From: Macrobrachium rosenbergii
Taxonomy: Eukaryota > Arthropoda > Malacostraca > Decapoda > Palaemonidae
Length of the DNA: 64,000 nucleotides
Reading direction: 5' to 3'
Assembly (NCBI RefSeq): GCF_040412425.1
Contig: NC_089749.1
Span: 37,086,070 to 37,150,069, forward strand
Numbering within the stretch: position 1 is the stretch's first letter; each line of letters starts with the position of its first letter. The translations under genes and the position numbers were made by a program. The notes under the pieces are model-generated. The model did not search any database. It was not told where the DNA came from and saw nothing but the letters and a program-made list of their open reading frames with translations. Shown in pieces: positions 1 through 12,493 of the stretch.

Positions 1-114
1 TTCCTCGGATACTAGGCAGTCATGAGAACACGTCTTACCCCTGCGGTTGCCGGAACAAGGTTTTGAGATTAGCAACCGACACTTCAGGCTTGCCTCTTTA
101 TTCCCTTGTCCATT

Positions 115-500
115 TAGTGGATGAAACTAAATGACCCCATTCAGTTTTGTAGTTATATAACTGGGAAGTCATTCCTTGATAGTTTCTTCTGTCTACTCCC
201 CAACCTTGTATTATCTTTGCGAGGCAAATAACAGGGTCTGTTTTGCCTATTGTGGAATATATTTTCCTAAAGTATTGTTTTAGCTCTTCCCAGTTCCTAG
301 GTCTTTCATATGTCTCAGAATGGACATACCGCTCTGTGTCTGCCCCTGCTGCCAGATCAAGATAACTTTTGGCTTCATTTAACTTAACGCTATCTGTTCA
401 TGCTATGTTGTTAAGGTGCGTCTCTAATTACTCGACCCAATTCTCCAAATCACAGGCACCCTGACTTTCCTTTCTTCCCCAGAATTTGACCGTGTGATTA
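115..500 (-). pseudogene. LTR-retrotransposon gag-like remnant
   Basis: Read on the minus strand, one frame gives a gag-like segment with recognisable words such as FWGRKE, DLENWVE, KLNEAKSYLDLAAG and NWEELKQYFRKIY. This is the usual spacing of a Gag capsid helix block (aromatic-G, E-W/F, L-HL, KL--A, W--LK--L---Y). Such Gag proteins package retrotransposon RNA in cytoplasmic particles. Two in-frame stops break it and there is no start codon. It lies 3' of the BEL/Pao remnant in the same orientation but need not be the same element. The family cannot be decided from this fragment alone. Confidence 0.4.
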
Positions 501-2813
501 CTTGCGTGTATTTTTGGGTAACTGTAGCTGATGTGTCTGAGTTGGTTGACTATGCATCATTAGTCATGGTTAATTTCCTTGTTTGCCTTCTTGTAATAAC
601 AGTGTGTGTTACCTTCCCAAATTGTGGAAACTGGACATTGGATAATCTTATGCAATTAAGTTAAGGTTAACTATCAGTTCTTAATAACACAGTATACAAC
701 TCTTAATCACCAATCCTCACAACTCCTCCACAGAACACAATGAATTAAGTCATGGAAAAAATTATCCCTTCAAAATAAGTAAAATCAAACACTCAAAAAA
801 AGTCTCTTAAAAAGTACTAAACACTTTTAATCGAGAGCGCTTAGAATTAAGTAAAAGTAAAGTAGAGTAACTCTCGATTAATGTTGAATAAAAAAATAAA
901 ATAGAGTTAAATAAAAAATACAATAAAATACGAGTTAGCAAATACCACGGAATAATGTTTAGTAAACTGGTTAGCACAGATTAGTAAAGAAAGGAAAGAA
1001 AATTGCCAGATTTAATTGTATTTCTCAAATGAAATATCTAGAGCAAGTGCCATATTAAATCAGTATTTCAGCTTTTGGAGAATTCTATGTGTATGAGTCA
1101 TGTGTATTGCTTGCGTTTTCGCCGACCGTGTGGTCTTCTCGTTATCGACTTTTCTTTCTTATCTGCATTGGGAGATGACTCTCTGAGGGTTTGTTTGTTT
1201 GTCTTCTTCTTTCTTCTTTCGTCATCAGTAGTCACTAATTCTTCTTTCATCTATGCTTGATGCACTGCCTCTTCTTCAATACAATTTTAAAAATGCATTG
1301 TCTTATAACGTGTGTCGTGAAGAAATTCTCTCTCTCTTTGCTGAGCGGTGTGTTATGACGGGGCAGAATTTATTTGGTGGAAAACACTGATGATTTCTTT
1401 CCCTTCTTAAATAGTTCTTCGTATCTGCATCACTTTCTATCCCTGAAGCTTAAGTTTTCTATACCAGTCAACATTTTCCATCCTTCTATAGTCGATGCAT
1501 TTTAAGAATATCACTCAGCCGTGCCCACATCCTCCCTACCCCACCCAGCCATCCCAGCCTAACCTCCTCCCCTCTTTCACGATATACTCATACAGCTGGC
1601 AGTGCTGTCCTTATTGTGAGCCGGACTGCTCTACCACTTTTTGAGAATTTCTCCCAACAATAGCAATAGTTCTGGGCCTGATACACAATCTAAGAGACAC
1701 CGACTCTGAACCAACATAAACAGGTGGTGGCTACACAAACACAAGTACATTTTCTAAACTTTATTACAAAAATAAACTAAATCACACAAAAAACATACTA
1801 AGCTATCTAATCTCAAAGCTATCCAAACTTACGTTAACTTTAATCAAGAAACAAAGATGAGTTATTCTGGACCATGTGCGGGCCAGCAATCAAAATTCAA
1901 AAATTACCTAAATTCTGACACAATTCACTAACATCTCAACTTAATCGAGCCTGAGAGTGTAGTGTAACTACTGGACATGATACATGTCGATGGAAAGCAA
2001 CAATTGGCCTCGATTAAGTTGGATAAAATGATGATACAAATACCTATTGTTTCAAGCAAGTTCTTGCCAGTGTCCGGCCTTCTAATTAAGAACACACCTG
2101 CTACGCATCTGACGTCTGTCAGCGCTAAGGGAAGCGTAAGCATGGAGTGTTCTGCAGCGTTGCTACTGAATTCTTTCCAGGAATTTCCAAATTCCCAAAT
2201 TTACAATCACTTCAATCACTCCATACAAGCAAGTTTCTCAGATCCAAAACTCTAGTTAACTAAAAGTGCAACTTACAGTACACTTTCCAAGAATAAAGAA
2301 CATGTAACAAACGAAATAATAACAGCACCTCTCAGATCAGAACCATCGTGTAATTCTCCATGTCAGTCCAGCTAGACACGTAATCATTACGCTCGCTGAT
2401 TCTATTGATATTTTAAACTGACTAGATAGGAGGTTTATGTTGAGAAAATCCCTCAGAAGATTTTGTTGACATCCTCCCAGCCAGAGGGATCTGACAGCCA
2501 AGGCGGAAAGGAGACAACATTTGGTTCTGACTTACGGCCCAGATGTGATTAGAGGCCTCACAGACACAGCTGGCTAGTAGTTAATCAGGATTCAGGGCAT
2601 TATTCCATGTCTTATATCAAACAACATAGCAGTGCATAAAAACAATGAAATTTAACAAAGTGCATATTGGTGCTCCTCTTTCTCTCGGTAGCGTGCAGAC
2701 TATTAGATTATCCTAACTATAAGGGTCCCTGGACCCTCTCACAGTTCCATCTCGTTCCTCCTCAAGGAGCAAATGTTTTTATACATCTCTCAAAAACACT
2801 ATAGTTTGCCCTC
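501..2813. other. AT-rich stretch without a recognisable gene
   Basis: Short frames of 60-90 codons on both strands have no domain-like content. The stretch is AT-rich with scattered homopolymers. It may hold LTR sequence of the neighbouring gag or BEL/Pao remnants, but I could not find a matching pair of direct repeats by eye. Confidence 0.4.
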
Positions 2814-3110
2814 TCAGAGCCAATGTCCCATTTTCTCTCTTTGGGCTAGAGCCTTTGTCCTTTTGGGTCTACCCTGAGTTCTGAGAACATTCACTGTATT
2901 CTGTCTTTCGCTACTTTCGTCTCCCACTGTCTCTGATTTACTCTCAATTAGTTCGTGATTGTCCAGATTCACTACTACACATTCACTATCGTGCACAATA
3001 TGATCAACACCACGTTCAACACTTACGAGTTCATCCTCTTTGTACATTTCACAGCTACTGTCTTCATGTCTATCATTCACTTCTAACATGATAATGTGTT
3101 TGATCGGCAC
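2814..3110 (-). pseudogene. Probable C-terminal tail of BEL/Pao polyprotein
   Basis: A 98-codon minus-strand frame ends in a basic tail (GRPKRTKALAQRE). It directly follows, in the same orientation, the post-integrase domain at 3171-3431. BEL/Pao polyproteins often end in a poorly conserved acidic linker and a basic tail with an R/K-rich motif, which fits. There is no catalytic motif, so the assignment rests mainly on position. It could be a chance open frame. Confidence 0.3.
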
Positions 3111-3170
3111 GACACATTCTTCACCTTCACAAAAAACTTTCGCAGAATGAACGACGTTAACCTCTCCGGG

Positions 3171-3431
3171 TTAGAGTTGTATATTTCTTCCAAGAGGATA
3201 GAGTTTATGACAGCGGTTGATCCTTTTCACTAAAATGATGTCGTTGCTTCTGAGTGAAGTCGGCATACCAGGGCCGAAATCATGACGTTGGTGTAGAGCC
3301 TGTAGGTATTCGGTGCTCCAGTGTAACCTAAAGGTAAGTAGAGCATCAACTAACTTGAAGTATTCAGCTTGAATCTTCTTAGTCATGAAAGTATCAGGCA
3401 CACTTTCGTTCAGGGCTGTGGCAGGCAGCAA
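3171..3431 (-). pseudogene. BEL/Pao post-integrase domain (DUF5641-like)
   Basis: The 86-codon minus-strand frame contains HWSTEYLQALHQR, then GMPTSLRSNDIILVKR, then LYPLGR. That order (W---YL--L--R, basic/G-rich linker, D-VLV-, -WPLGR) is the layout of the domain that follows the integrase core in BEL/Pao polyproteins. Its role is structural or DNA-binding and not well defined. The frame opens about 210 bases downstream of the integrase core and in a different frame, so the gene is interrupted here. The domain identification is fairly secure; function is lost. Confidence 0.6.
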
Positions 3432-3641
3432 ATGAATGGTCCTACCTCATAGGAGATGCGAATGAATGAAGACCTCATCCCCTCAGGTATCACCACAATA
3501 AGTAAGAGGGAGGTTGTTAATCACACACTCTGCCTCTTTAACTAGTGTTCTTGCCTGTTCCTCATTAAACAAGGTTCTATCAAGTGAGAGCACCAGAGCA
3601 CGCTTCGTCAACCCGATTAGTCTCTCTTACATTCCACCCTT

Positions 3642-4415
3642 CTAAGGCAAACGTAGAGTTTGGAAGTAGCAGCGTATTCTTCTTTCTCTCAAGTATGACT
3701 GAGTCACGTCCTTATCACAGAGATCAGCTAACAAGTTGCTTGAAGACTTGAAGGTTGCGTGATTACCAGAGTAGATTACTGATGGAGCGCCGTGACAAGC
3801 AGCAAATCTATAAAGGCACTGGATGAAGGTGTCAGCACTGAGGTTTGTCACCAGATCCAGGTAGACAGCATGAGTGCTGAGACACATAATTAGGAGGATG
3901 TAAGCATGACCCTCCTGGATATTGATCAGACCTGCATGATCAGGTCCTACATGGTGAAACGGTGTGGTCAGAGTCACATGAAGGCTTGGTAGCTGGGGTT
4001 GAGGAGGTCACGACAATGGAGCTCTGAGCATCCTCTTAAACTTTAAGCATCTACTAACGATTCTTTTAACTAGCATTCACTGCTGGAGTCCAACACTCTT
4101 GTCTGAAAATTGAGATAACTGTATTGACGCCACAGTGTACAGTAGGTTTACGTTATGAATATGTTTAAGATATGACAATACAAGTTTTCCCTTAGGGGGC
4201 AACAGGATCAAGTCATTCACTGTACTACTTGCGTTGTTCAAGCAATATCTAGAATATATTACATCATTAATAAAAACTAAATTTAATTGTCTAGTAAAAT
4301 TAACTATTTCATGAGAAGCTTTTCCACCTTTCTCTAAATATCTACACGAAGTGGGCCAACGATGGTGTTGTTCTACATAAGCTAGCTTTGTTAATGGATT
4401 ATCTCTAATCTTCAT
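3642..4415 (-). pseudogene. BEL/Pao integrase remnant
   Basis: Two minus-strand frames make up an integrase. The upstream frame (4415-4077) carries the segment before the zinc-binding region, with NDLILLPPKGKLVLSYLKHIH; the usual H-G-- pattern after it is altered. After a stop, the downstream frame (3977-3642) gives the catalytic core: PFHHVGPDHAG (first Asp), AYILLIMCLSTHAVYLDLVT, and PSVIYSGNHATF. In BEL/Pao integrases this last motif is normally YSDN, so the second catalytic Asp appears replaced by Gly. Integrase inserts retrotransposon cDNA into chromosomes. With an internal stop and a changed catalytic residue this copy should be inactive. It sits between the A17/RNase H region and the DUF5641-like domain, the normal BEL order. 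Confidence 0.8.
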
Positions 4416-4559
4416 GAATTTACCAACATGTTACATGATATTGTAAAGAAAGCTGTAGTTGGATATGTTCTCCCAAAAGTGAAGTAACAGAGCAGGAGGT
4501 TTTGGCTGAAGTTCTTTCTGCAACTCTCGTAGTGCAGACATTATCGTCGACGAAGTCGC

Positions 4560-5277
4560 ATCATCTCATGTGTCATCAATTGCTGCCAGGGGGTTCCTGG
4601 GATATGCATCATGGCTGGCCTCTTGCCCACAAGGATTGCTCATGCAATTGCTGACATCTGCCCTGCGGGACAGTACATCCGCTGAATTCTGCTTGGTGGA
4701 AACTTACTGCATATTGAATCCAGGCTCCTGTAGAGTAAATGATACCTCCCATGCCCTATTGGCTATCAAAGTACTTTTGTTTTCAATCTTGCTACCCACC
4801 CAAGCGATAGTTACTTTACTATTTCCCCAGATCATTACTTTACTGAATTTAAAGGTTCAACTGAGATACTTGGCTAGTCTGGCCCCGACGAGCAAAGCCA
4901 TTATCTAATCATGGGATCGTTATTGTATGTTTCTTACGAGGGGCAATTCTTAATTTGGCAGTTATGAGATAGGTCTCCCCACTGATGTTTCTAGTATAAG
5001 CTACTCCACCATAGACTTTCATGGAAGCATCACAAATAACATGTAACTCTGAATTCTCTGAAACTACTCCCCTGTTGAATTTTAAGTTATCTATCTCTTG
5101 AAAATCAGCGAGTATTTCTCTCACTTCTACTGCTCTCTCAGGGGTTAGCACATCGTCCCAACCCAATTTTTCATTCCACAGAACTTGCAAAAAGTTTTTA
5201 CTTTTGACAAAAATTGGAGATACAAGACCTAGAAGGTCAAAGTTGGATACAACTGTCATGCACAAGTTTCTTTTCAT
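4560..5277 (-). pseudogene. BEL/Pao polyprotein segment after RT (A17-type region and RNase H)
   Basis: The minus-strand frame from 5277 contains NFDLLGLVSPIFVKSKNFLQ, LGWDD and HVICDASMKVYGGVAYTR. These match the region named Pao peptidase A17 in domain databases, which follows reverse transcriptase, plus the start of an RNase H-like fold (DAS--GYG type). The frame closes at 4909, but the same strand goes on coding in another frame down to about 4560, with ADVLSRRADVSN, equivalent to the conserved NPAD-LSRG block. The ATG at 5277 is preceded at once by an in-frame stop. In a normal polyprotein the upstream part continues without a break, and that part is found at 7560-7871. Confidence 0.75.
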
Positions 5278-6168
5278 TTACCTGCGTCTTTCTTCGAAGT
5301 CGGCGACGTGTTCATCCACAGCGTCTCTTCTCAAAGCCAGTAGCTCACGAGTCTATTAGTTAGAAGGGATTTATATTAAATATAATTACATCTCTCAGAA
5401 AGGCGTAATGGAGACAAAATCGGTAGCTTCTTACTTTACTGATGAAAGTTAATTACATACACAAGTACAGTTACGGTTATTCTTACTCTCTTGAAAACCA
5501 CTCTTGCTAGTCGAAGTTCAGTTTCTGTCTGGTTAAGTAGCCAGCGGTCAGAGTCTGGTTGGGACCACGGAAGCTGCGGGGAAGTACTGCATCTTCTCGT
5601 ATTGGTGACTAGCGACTCAATCCTCTCTTCTCTAGCTTCGTTCTCCTCTGGAACCCCTGCTTCTCTTTGCTATCTTCCTATCTCCTCCCTTGAAGTTACT
5701 TCATTGGAAGATATTATCTGTAAGGCCTCCCCTCAAACAACTTGATTGGGAAGGACAGTTGTGGGTATTGTCAAAATCTCTTTTTAGAAGATTTGATTGG
5801 AAATGTCCTCTGTAGGAGGTCATTCCCTAGAATGTCTAATTGGAGAAATGGAGAACTACTTCTCTTGTACTGCCCCTTTTCATGGAAATTCTTGTAAACG
5901 CCTCCTATTAAAGGTGGGATTATAGATATGGCTGGAACGTTGACTCCCTGCGAGGTCATAGGTTATGCTCGATCAGCTCAGTCGCGAGGGCACAGATTCA
6001 AGATTTCATAATCGGTTTTATGGCCCTGGGCACGATACACTCGCTAACTGTTTTGGGTTCATGTAAAGACAGTTTCCTGCCTTTAGCTTGCTTGACATGT
6101 CTAGCCTCGGTAATGCATAACAACCAAGGCTTAATTGTTTTTCTTTCTCTCTCTCTTTATTCTCTCTT

Positions 6169-6230
<62 letters not shown>

Positions 6231-7559
6231 TCTTACTCGATCGATCACTGTATAATTTATCTTTTTCCACTTCTCTCCTTTTAAGATTCTATTCTTATGC
6301 TTCCCTATTTAATCGTTCTTTACACAACTAAGGACAGGATCTTTTGTTTGGTGGGTACTGCTACATATTTGCCTTAGATACTTACTTGATTCTGGGCGGC
6401 AACGGATAATCGCAGGGAGTTCTTTACATTATCAAGGAGTCTACTGTATTTTATTGAAACACCTGACTAAATAGACTGATTAAGGCAACTCTGTAGATGA
6501 ATAAACCAAGAGAAATACTGTGGCTTAGGGCTTCTTCATGTGAGGGAAGATTACATAATTCAAGGGTTCTCTTAATTAATTATATTTACATATAATAAAC
6601 ACAGATCAGAAGAATGATAAATTACTGGGCCGGTAATAATAAGGGACTGCTAAATGAATGAATCCTACACAGGAGAAATATTCTACGCCGATGATGGCCA
6701 CTGCACATGGGATAGAGCCAAGGGTGGTTCCACAGCCAGGGCTGATCTGTAAGATATGCCAGATGGTTACTTGCAAGAATAAGAAGACACTCAAAGAGAA
6801 TGCACAAATGGTGCCAAATTACTCAGTTCAACACTAAATGTATAACTACGTAACACTTGGTGCTCCAACACAAATCACTGAAGGTGATTGCACAATGGAA
6901 GTAGAAAATAAATCAGACAGAGGAATAACAGGATTGTGACTGACTAAGGAACCTTATTTCTGGTATGTTACCTTCATCAAGATGACGAAGTCCTCGTTCA
7001 ATAGGGCGCTGATGCTGGAGGAGGGAATTAAGGGATGCCACGACAAAAGTATATTGGTCCAAACCTCGGGGTCAAACATTTGGAGGGTACAAGGGACAGG
7101 CGAAGATAGGGACATCTGTCCTTGGTGGAGTTCTGAGCACTTCTCTCTCTGACTGCTGTTGCATGGTCTATTTATAACCTCAGGAATTACACCTTGGCAT
7201 CCAGGTAGGTGGCGCAAAGGTCAATCTCTGCCTTGTTTCCTATAGCGAACATGTGGGCATTCAGTCAGTCCTCGTGGAGAGGTCACCATCCCCAAGCGGT
7301 GTGGCACCAACTTTCTCTTTTCTGGCTCCTCCCTCACCCGTTGTCCAGGGTAAGTGAGGAAGGCATCCTTGAAGGCCACACCTAGAATTAAGGCCCTCAG
7401 GCAGTCATCTGAACAGAGAGAGGATTAGGCTTAACCATTGGGGAGATGGAGGAGAGAACTGATGAAGGGGCGAATGAAACCCACAGTTCCTTTATTTAAG
7501 AAATAATTAAAATGAATTATATTCTCTATCAGTTACAATATTGTGGTAAAACGGGTGAG
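5278..7559. other. Unassigned stretch separating two parts of the BEL/Pao remnant
   Basis: This 2.3-kb stretch lies exactly between the BEL RT piece (7560-7871) and the following A17-type piece (4560-5277), which are adjacent in the polyprotein. It has no recognisable protein. Several parts resemble AT-rich LTR or UTR sequence, and it contains the CT microsatellite at 6165-6228. It is best explained as a later insertion; I could not identify matching termini or a target-site duplication. Confidence 0.35.
6165..6228. repeat. (CT)n microsatellite
   Basis: An almost pure CT dinucleotide tract, preceded by interrupted CT/TTTA blocks from about 6140. The serine/leucine open frame across it is a by-product of the repeat. 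Confidence 0.95.
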
Positions 7560-7871
7560 GTTGCTTGAAAAGAAGTTTCCTTTGTTGCAGTACCCATTTA
7601 TCATTTATCACTCCCTTCCCCTTGAGCAGTTTGAGTGACAAAGCGTCGAATTCGCGATTCCAAATCATCCCAAGAATTGGAATTTCTACTGGTTCTTCAG
7701 CATGAACTTCAGAATCAAATTGCCATTGTTACTTACCCATCCCATGAATGGCATGTATGTGCTTTCCAAAACTGCTCTGACTTGGACTGAATCTTCTATC
7801 ATGTTCTCTACTGGATCATAAGTTTTGATGAAATTGTCAACATAAAAGTGCTTTAACCCTTTTTCAGGCAA
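7560..7871 (-). pseudogene. BEL/Pao reverse transcriptase remnant
   Basis: The minus-strand frame carries FYVDNFIKTYDPVENM, a BEL-type variant of the RT YVDD catalytic motif with Asn replacing the second Asp. It is followed by MPFMGWVSNN, the region that in BEL elements reads L-KW-SN. Past the first stop the same strand continues with PILGMIWNRKFDALSLK, the segment just before the A17-type domain. RT copies the element RNA into cDNA. Loss of the second Asp and the stop predict inactivity. The natural continuation is at 5277, so this and the downstream pieces are probably one element. Confidence 0.65.
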
Positions 7872-8820
7872 AGAGCCTGACCCAGATCTTTATTTTGTCA
7901 TGTATGGTGAGGTGCCGCGACCAATTAAATCGCTTTAGCTGGACCACGTGGATTTCAGCCAATAGCAGAATGTCTCAGCTGCTGTGAGCACAAGTTTGAG
8001 CTTGATAACTTGAACGACATAGCGTCACACACTCCTCGAAGGAAATATTCCACCTCCAGATGCTGAAGCGTGTGGATGTGCTCCCAGACACACTTACTTT
8101 CGTCACCACCAAAACTCAAACAATGGAGGTAAGACTATGAAAACTTGTTTCCTCATAGATAGATATTCGGTGATCATTGAAAAGTTATCCAGAATAGTGT
8201 ACGTGACCGCTGATGCTATGAAAAACTTGTGTGAAAAAAAGTGCAGTGTAATCATCTGTTACGGGCTGAGTGTCCATTTCACGGGAAACTGCATTTCACC
8301 AAACTCAGCTGGCACTGGATGTTGTGCCTGGTTTACGGAAAATCACGTTTCACAAAACTCAGCCAGCACTGGATGATGTGCCCAGTTTACCGGGAAGTAT
8401 GATTGATAATGAAACATGCCGAACCAGATGCTGTGCCCATTTATGTTAGTGTACATATTTGTGAACGGAATGTTCTGGAAGATTCTAATTGTGTTCTCCA
8501 TTACTGTATTGATATTGTAGGCCATTCAAACGTTCTATATATTAATAACAACCGTGAAATAAAAGATTTTTGGGCAACATTTTTTTCTAAAATTCAATAT
8601 TAGTATCTATTTGACTACTTATAGCATAATTATAGCATGATTTTAGTATAATTATAGCATGAATATATATAGGAATGATCACCAAATATGTACAATATTT
8701 TTTTAATTATCATAATTATTTTGAATTATATTATAATCATCATGACTTCATAACTTAATTATTGCGATTATGTGCTTGCTCAAGCTATTAACTAACAATT
8801 GCTCCTTTCATTCTCTTTTC
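7872..8820. other. AT-rich stretch with no clear gene
   Basis: Nothing recognisable. Around 8270-8390 an imperfect ~60-bp segment (cayttcac-aaactcagc-agcactggatg) occurs twice, and at 8625-8660 there is a short tandem of attatagcatga-like units. The open frames overlap these repeats. Confidence 0.4.
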
Positions 8821-9024
8821 AGGTTGGAACCTTTTGTGGTGCCAAAAGCGTTAGGAATTTTTCCCAAGTGACCCCAATTAGGACAGTGCCAAAGAATTTG
8901 AGGACATTGATGTCGAAGACAACGACAATGACCCTGACTACCAACAGTATGTCAAAGCAGCTTTAGCTGAAGATGCTGTTGAAAAGAAGAACCTCTTGTC
9001 ACCTCCAAGGAAGAAACGAAAACG
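8821..9024 (+). other. Possible degraded exon with acidic and NLS-like region
   Basis: A pyrimidine-rich tract ending in cag at about 8821 looks like a splice acceptor. One frame then reads an acidic stretch (EFEDIDVEDNDNDPDY), [17 protein letters not shown] and a basic PPRKKRKR resembling a nuclear localisation signal, ending at a possible donor (c/gtaaat). A stop codon lies just before the acidic segment, so a frameshift would be needed to use the acceptor. I do not recognise a family. It may be a pseudo-exon or a transposon fragment. Confidence 0.2.
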
Positions 9025-9089
9025 TAAATTTTTTTTTTTTTTTATTTACGGCACTCATGCTAATGTTCCTTTTCTCTTTTATTCACAGG

Positions 9090-10058
<969 letters not shown>

Positions 10059-10149
10059 GGTGTCAATAGCGTCCGATTTCCAATGTCCTCCTGACAGGTT
10101 CATATTGTTGGTTTGATTGATGATAGCAGATTCCAGCATCTTTCTTTTT

Positions 10150-10385
10150 TATGCGGACAGCTACTCTTGAAAACCAACTCCGCCCCACTCAGTTAATGAC
10201 ATGCCCTGTATTTCTAATATGTAGGAAAATTCCCGAACTCTCCGAGCGTAACGTACTGATCTTTTGTGCTCTGTTATTCTTTGCGAGAGCGATCTACCTG
10301 TCTCGCCTACATAGATGTCATGACAATTACTACACGGTATCTTGTAAACTCCGGCTTCTTCCCTTTTGTTATTTAAGTATACGTT
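10150..10385 (-). pseudogene. GIY-YIG endonuclease domain of Penelope copy 1
   Basis: The minus strand encodes the same GIY-YIG block as copy 2: VYKIPC, then a Cys pair, DIYVGETGRSLSQRI and EHKRSVR. GIY-YIG nucleases of Penelope-like elements nick target DNA to prime reverse transcription. The frame runs for the core motifs but is broken from the RT frame upstream and lost downstream in the linker to the pseudo-LTR. The CxxC preceding the YIG half is typical of endonuclease-bearing Penelope clades. It overlaps no other gene. Confidence 0.75.
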
Positions 10386-10470
10386 AACGAGCGAACTCCC
10401 GATGGATTTGGGATAATGGAAAATGAAAGGATTATTAGAACTGAGTTGCTCGGTGGCCTTTTGGATGTTT

Positions 10471-11376
10471 TCATCGTATGGAAGCTTTTATTTTGTTGTT
10501 GAAATCTATTTGTCTGTTGTGAGTGGGACCTCTGTAGTATATTTTATTTGCTTTATTAATAGCCCTCTCGATAATGTGTGGTGGATAGAGCAGTTGCGTT
10601 AGGTGTTGGCGGATCGTGTTAAATTCTTGATCCAGGTACTCATTTGAACATATCCTAAGTCCTCTGAGGAATAGGTTGCACCCTACCATGATTTTTACGG
10701 AGACGTCGTGGTAGCTTAAGAAATGAATGTAGGAGACAGCGAAGGTGGGTTTTCTATATACTGTAAATGCATACCTGTTCTGTTTTCTTATGATCAGTAC
10801 ATCTAGGAACGGCAGTTTTCCGTCCTTTTCCCATTCTGTTTTAAATTTTATGGTCGGAACTAGCGAATTTAGCCTATTAAAAAAATTCATTAAAGTCCCC
10901 AGCTATTGTCCCAGAAAGTAAAGATATCATCTACGTATCTAAGCCAGATCATATTATGGGGTTTGATAGACGACAAAAGTTCTGTTTCGAAATATTCCAT
11001 GTACAAGTTTGCTAGAAGGGGTGATAGGGGACTTCCCATGCTACAGCCAAATTTTTGTTTGTAAAAAATTACCATTGAAAGAAAACACGTTGTTAGTTAC
11101 ACAGAGGTTGATAAGTTTTAAAGTTTTATCTATGCCAAGAGGAAAATGGTCTTCATATGGTTGTAACTTCCTCTCTAAGAAAAACAACACGTCGGCAATC
11201 GGGACTTTAGTAAATAATGAATCGACGTCTAGACTGAGCAGTTTGATGTTGTTTGAGGGGATGTTTAAACTATTAAATTTTTGTATGAAATCTTCTGCAT
11301 GTTTGACGTGGGAGGATGAGAAGGTTCCTAGAAAGGGTGATAACAAGTCTGCGAGCCATTTTGATAATTTGTACAT
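10471..11376 (-). pseudogene. Penelope reverse transcriptase, copy 1
   Basis: Three overlapping minus-strand frames together encode the RT. 11376-11041 has KLLSLDVDSLFTKVP (motif A with catalytic Asp). 11075-10890 has CSMGSPLSPLLANLYME and IWLRYVDDIF (motifs B and C; YVDD intact). 10890-10471 has KLPFLDVLIIR and FTVYRKPTF, the thumb-side motifs typical of Penelope RTs. The frame changes near 11050 and 10890 are single-base differences relative to copy 2, so the catalytic parts survive but the gene is not continuous. The RT is related to telomerase and acts with the GIY-YIG domain in target-primed reverse transcription. Confidence 0.88.
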
Positions 11377-11659
11377 GAAAGAGCCCTGCTAGATATTATG
11401 GGGCGTAAAGGAATCCCATCTTTATGTGTTTTCGGGAGGCCGTAAAAATAGGGGAGAGAGGGGTTGATTACCTTGAATGTCTCTAGTAATTCTATGTCTT
11501 TTTATTGCCCCTATGGTTCTAACTGATTTGTTAAACTGAGCAGCAATATTTGTTGTGGGATCTTTCGTTAATTTGTCGTAGGTCTCCGCATCGTTTAGAA
11601 GTTCTTGAACTTTATTGATGTATGTCTCCTTGTCTAACAGAACTATTTTCCTGTCTTTG

Positions 11660-12139
11660 TCAGATTTTGTGATGATGATATCCCCCTTTTCTTAAGCTAA
11701 CTAATGCATTTTGGAATCTTTTCAGGAGCGAATTTTTGTTGTTATTTTGCTCCAAAACATTTAGCAAAATGCCTTTGAGACATGCCTCTTTCTTGTCATA
11801 GTTGTTTTTTGCAAAATGTTTATCAAAAGCAACTAGGAAATTAAGATTACTCTCGGGACCAGGTTTTAGAGCGAATGAAACTCCAAGATTTAAAACGGTC
11901 TGTTCTTCTGCAGTGAGGGGATGGTTAGAGAGATTCAGCACATTATTGGGAAGGCCAAGATTATTCCATACGCTGTTCCTAATCAGTCTTTTTAATTTGT
12001 AGCACAAATTTCTGGAGTGGGACTCACTGTTTTCAAAAGCACCTGATAGCACAAAATATGAAAGATATCTGTACATACCATCATCCCTGCACATGAGGCG
12101 AAGTGACGTGGCTAGCTCACTTATTTTTCTTCTAATCAC
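11660..12139 (-). pseudogene. N-terminal region of Penelope ORF, copy 1
   Basis: A 159-codon frame, almost identical over most of its length to residues about 89-245 of the copy 2 frame at 12494-13255 (shared words IRRKISELATSLRLMCRDDG, NVLNLSNHPLTAEE, LNLGVSFALKPGPE). This N-terminal segment with 'LNLG-SFA--P' precedes RT in Penelope-like elements and is thought to help bind RNA or DNA. The frame ends at an A-homopolymer near 11690, where this copy has four As and copy 2 has five. An open continuation into the RT would need a different run length, so slippage or assembly error is likely. Confidence 0.8.
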
Positions 12140-12160
12140 ATAGATGTCTTGGTGTGTGGC

Positions 12161-12493
12161 TTAATCCTCGGACCCCTTTTGAAGAAGATGACCAAGAAAC
12201 GCGACCGCCAGATCCATCGCCAAACGGAGCTAATGAGGCCAAAACCACTAGGGAATTTGGGCAATCTCCTCCTTCTTAAGAAACACCACCTCCTTAACAT
12301 CGGAGGCCCTAAGGCCACACCTTCATGTTTTTGTATATATACCATTGTAACTTTCCACCTGTCCATATTCTACCAGTGAACAGGGGCACAGAAACAAGTG
12401 CCCGAAATATATGGTTTCAACGTTTAAATAGTGTTTTATGGGCCTTCTTATTTTCATATTACACTGTAGTATTACAGGAAAAGACATTCATTT
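12161..12493 (+). repeat. Upstream Penelope pseudo-LTR of copy 2
   Basis: Direct repeat of 14831-15163: both begin ttaatcctcggacccc and run to ggaaaagacattcat. The upstream copy continues into the coding body; the downstream one ends in (TA)n. Confidence 0.9.
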
